From Pseudomonadota bacterium (GTDB taxonomy: Bacteria; Pseudomonadota; Alphaproteobacteria; Rhizobiales; Xanthobacteraceae), in contig JAEWBL010000689.1 in assembly GCA_023391175.1 (NCBI GenBank), forward strand, positions 1 to 5,599: a stretch of 5,599 bases of DNA, read 5' to 3'. Both the position numbers and the translations under genes were made by a program. Positions 5,207 to 5,599 of this stretch are shown piece by piece; the first letter of the stretch is position 1; each line of letters starts with the position of its first letter. The notes below the pieces were generated by a model, which did no database searches, was not told where the DNA came from, and was given only the letters and a program-made list of their open reading frames with translations.

Positions 5207-5599
5207 ATGAAGTACCGACTGCTCGGCCGCACCGGCCTCAGGGTTTCCGAACTCGCCCTCGGCACCGCCAATTTCGGCGGGCGCTGGGGCCATGGCGCGG
5301 ATACGGACGAGAGCGCCGCCATCTTCAACGCCTATGCCGAGGCCGGCGGCAATTTCATCGACACCGCCGACGTCTACCAGTTCGGCCAGTCCGAGGAATT
5401 CCTGGCGCCCCTGCTGGACGGCCGGCGCGAGGATTTCCTCCTCGCCACCAAGTTCACCAACGGCGCCGCGCCCAACGCCAACCGCCTCGTCACCGGCAAC
5501 AGCCGAAAGGCCATGGTGGCCTCGCTGGAGGCGAGCCTGAAGCGCCTGAAGACGGACCGCATCGATCTCTACTGGGTGCACCATCCAGATGACGTGACG
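5207..5599 (+). CDS. aldo/keto reductase (partial at right edge)
   Basis: Seen: 131 codons open to the window edge, about 40% of a usual protein of some 320-350 residues. The N-terminus MKYRLLGRTGLRVSELALGT is the classic opening of NADPH-dependent aldo/keto reductases with the (beta/alpha)8 barrel. The catalytic tetrad is present: Asp52 (NFIDTADVY), Tyr57 in the same motif, Lys82 (LATKF) and His125 (DLYWVHHPDD). Known for the family: cytosolic reduction of aldehydes or ketones to alcohols, or the reverse, using NAD(P)H. The exact substrate cannot be assigned, and most of the coenzyme-binding C-terminus lies outside the window. Start 5207 has a strong AAGGAG (5192-5197) nine bases upstream. 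The candidate MarR operator 56 bases upstream suggests control by the adjacent regulator; read-through from marR is also possible because no terminator is visible between them. Confidence 0.94.
   Translation, partial: MKYRLLGRTGLRVSELALGTANFGGRWGHGADTDESAAIFNAYAEAGGNFIDTADVYQFGQSEEFLAPLLDGRREDFLLATKFTNGAAPNANRLVTGNSRKAMVASLEASLKRLKTDRIDLYWVHHPDDVT

Noticed and set aside
5116..5584. Minus-strand open frames of 143 and 70 codons under the right-end gene
   Set aside because: Antisense to the aldo/keto reductase, which has a full catalytic tetrad and a strong ribosome site on the plus strand.

Overview
The window comes from a GC-rich bacterium. Codon third positions are dominated by G and C, so many genes cast long antisense shadow ORFs. 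Protein style and gene types fit an alphaproteobacterium, perhaps of the Hyphomicrobiales (Xanthobacter/Methylobacterium-like). That placement is inference from flavour, not from a marker gene. Six protein-coding genes are supported, with short intergenic gaps of 4 to 165 bases. No stretch of 300 bases lacks a gene. I see no rRNA, tRNA, CRISPR array or insertion sequence.

Left part (1-1687, all minus strand): a GlxA-type regulator (DJ-1/PfpI-like domain plus AraC helix-turn-helix) is followed after 74 bases by the N-terminal half of an MFS drug-type efflux transporter that runs off the left edge. The gap between them holds two overlapping inverted repeats and a possible promoter for the transporter. 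A third inverted repeat lies just upstream of the regulator.

Middle part (1843-4531, minus strand): a tightly coupled two-gene unit encodes a molybdenum hydroxylase of the isoquinoline 1-oxidoreductase/aldehyde dehydrogenase type. The small [2Fe-2S] subunit comes first, then the large molybdopterin subunit, which carries a twin-arginine signal. The holoenzyme is therefore probably periplasmic. No cytochrome c subunit and no XdhC-like maturation factor is present in the window.

Right part (4697-5599, plus strand): a MarR-family regulator is divergent from the molybdenum hydroxylase genes and is followed by the start of an aldo/keto reductase that runs off the right edge. The most informative feature is a pair of related 18-bp palindromes. 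One (4677-4694) directly abuts the marR start codon in the divergent intergenic region. The other (5133-5150, perfectly symmetric) lies upstream of the aldo/keto reductase. Both share the pattern TACGGGYATATRCMCGWA. The simplest reading is that this MarR protein regulates itself, probably the divergent hydroxylase, and the reductase. That would make hydroxylase, regulator and reductase one small ligand-responsive redox regulon, with the GlxA/MFS pair as a separate neighbouring module. The substrate is unknown; aldehydes or N-heteroaromatics fit the enzyme families.
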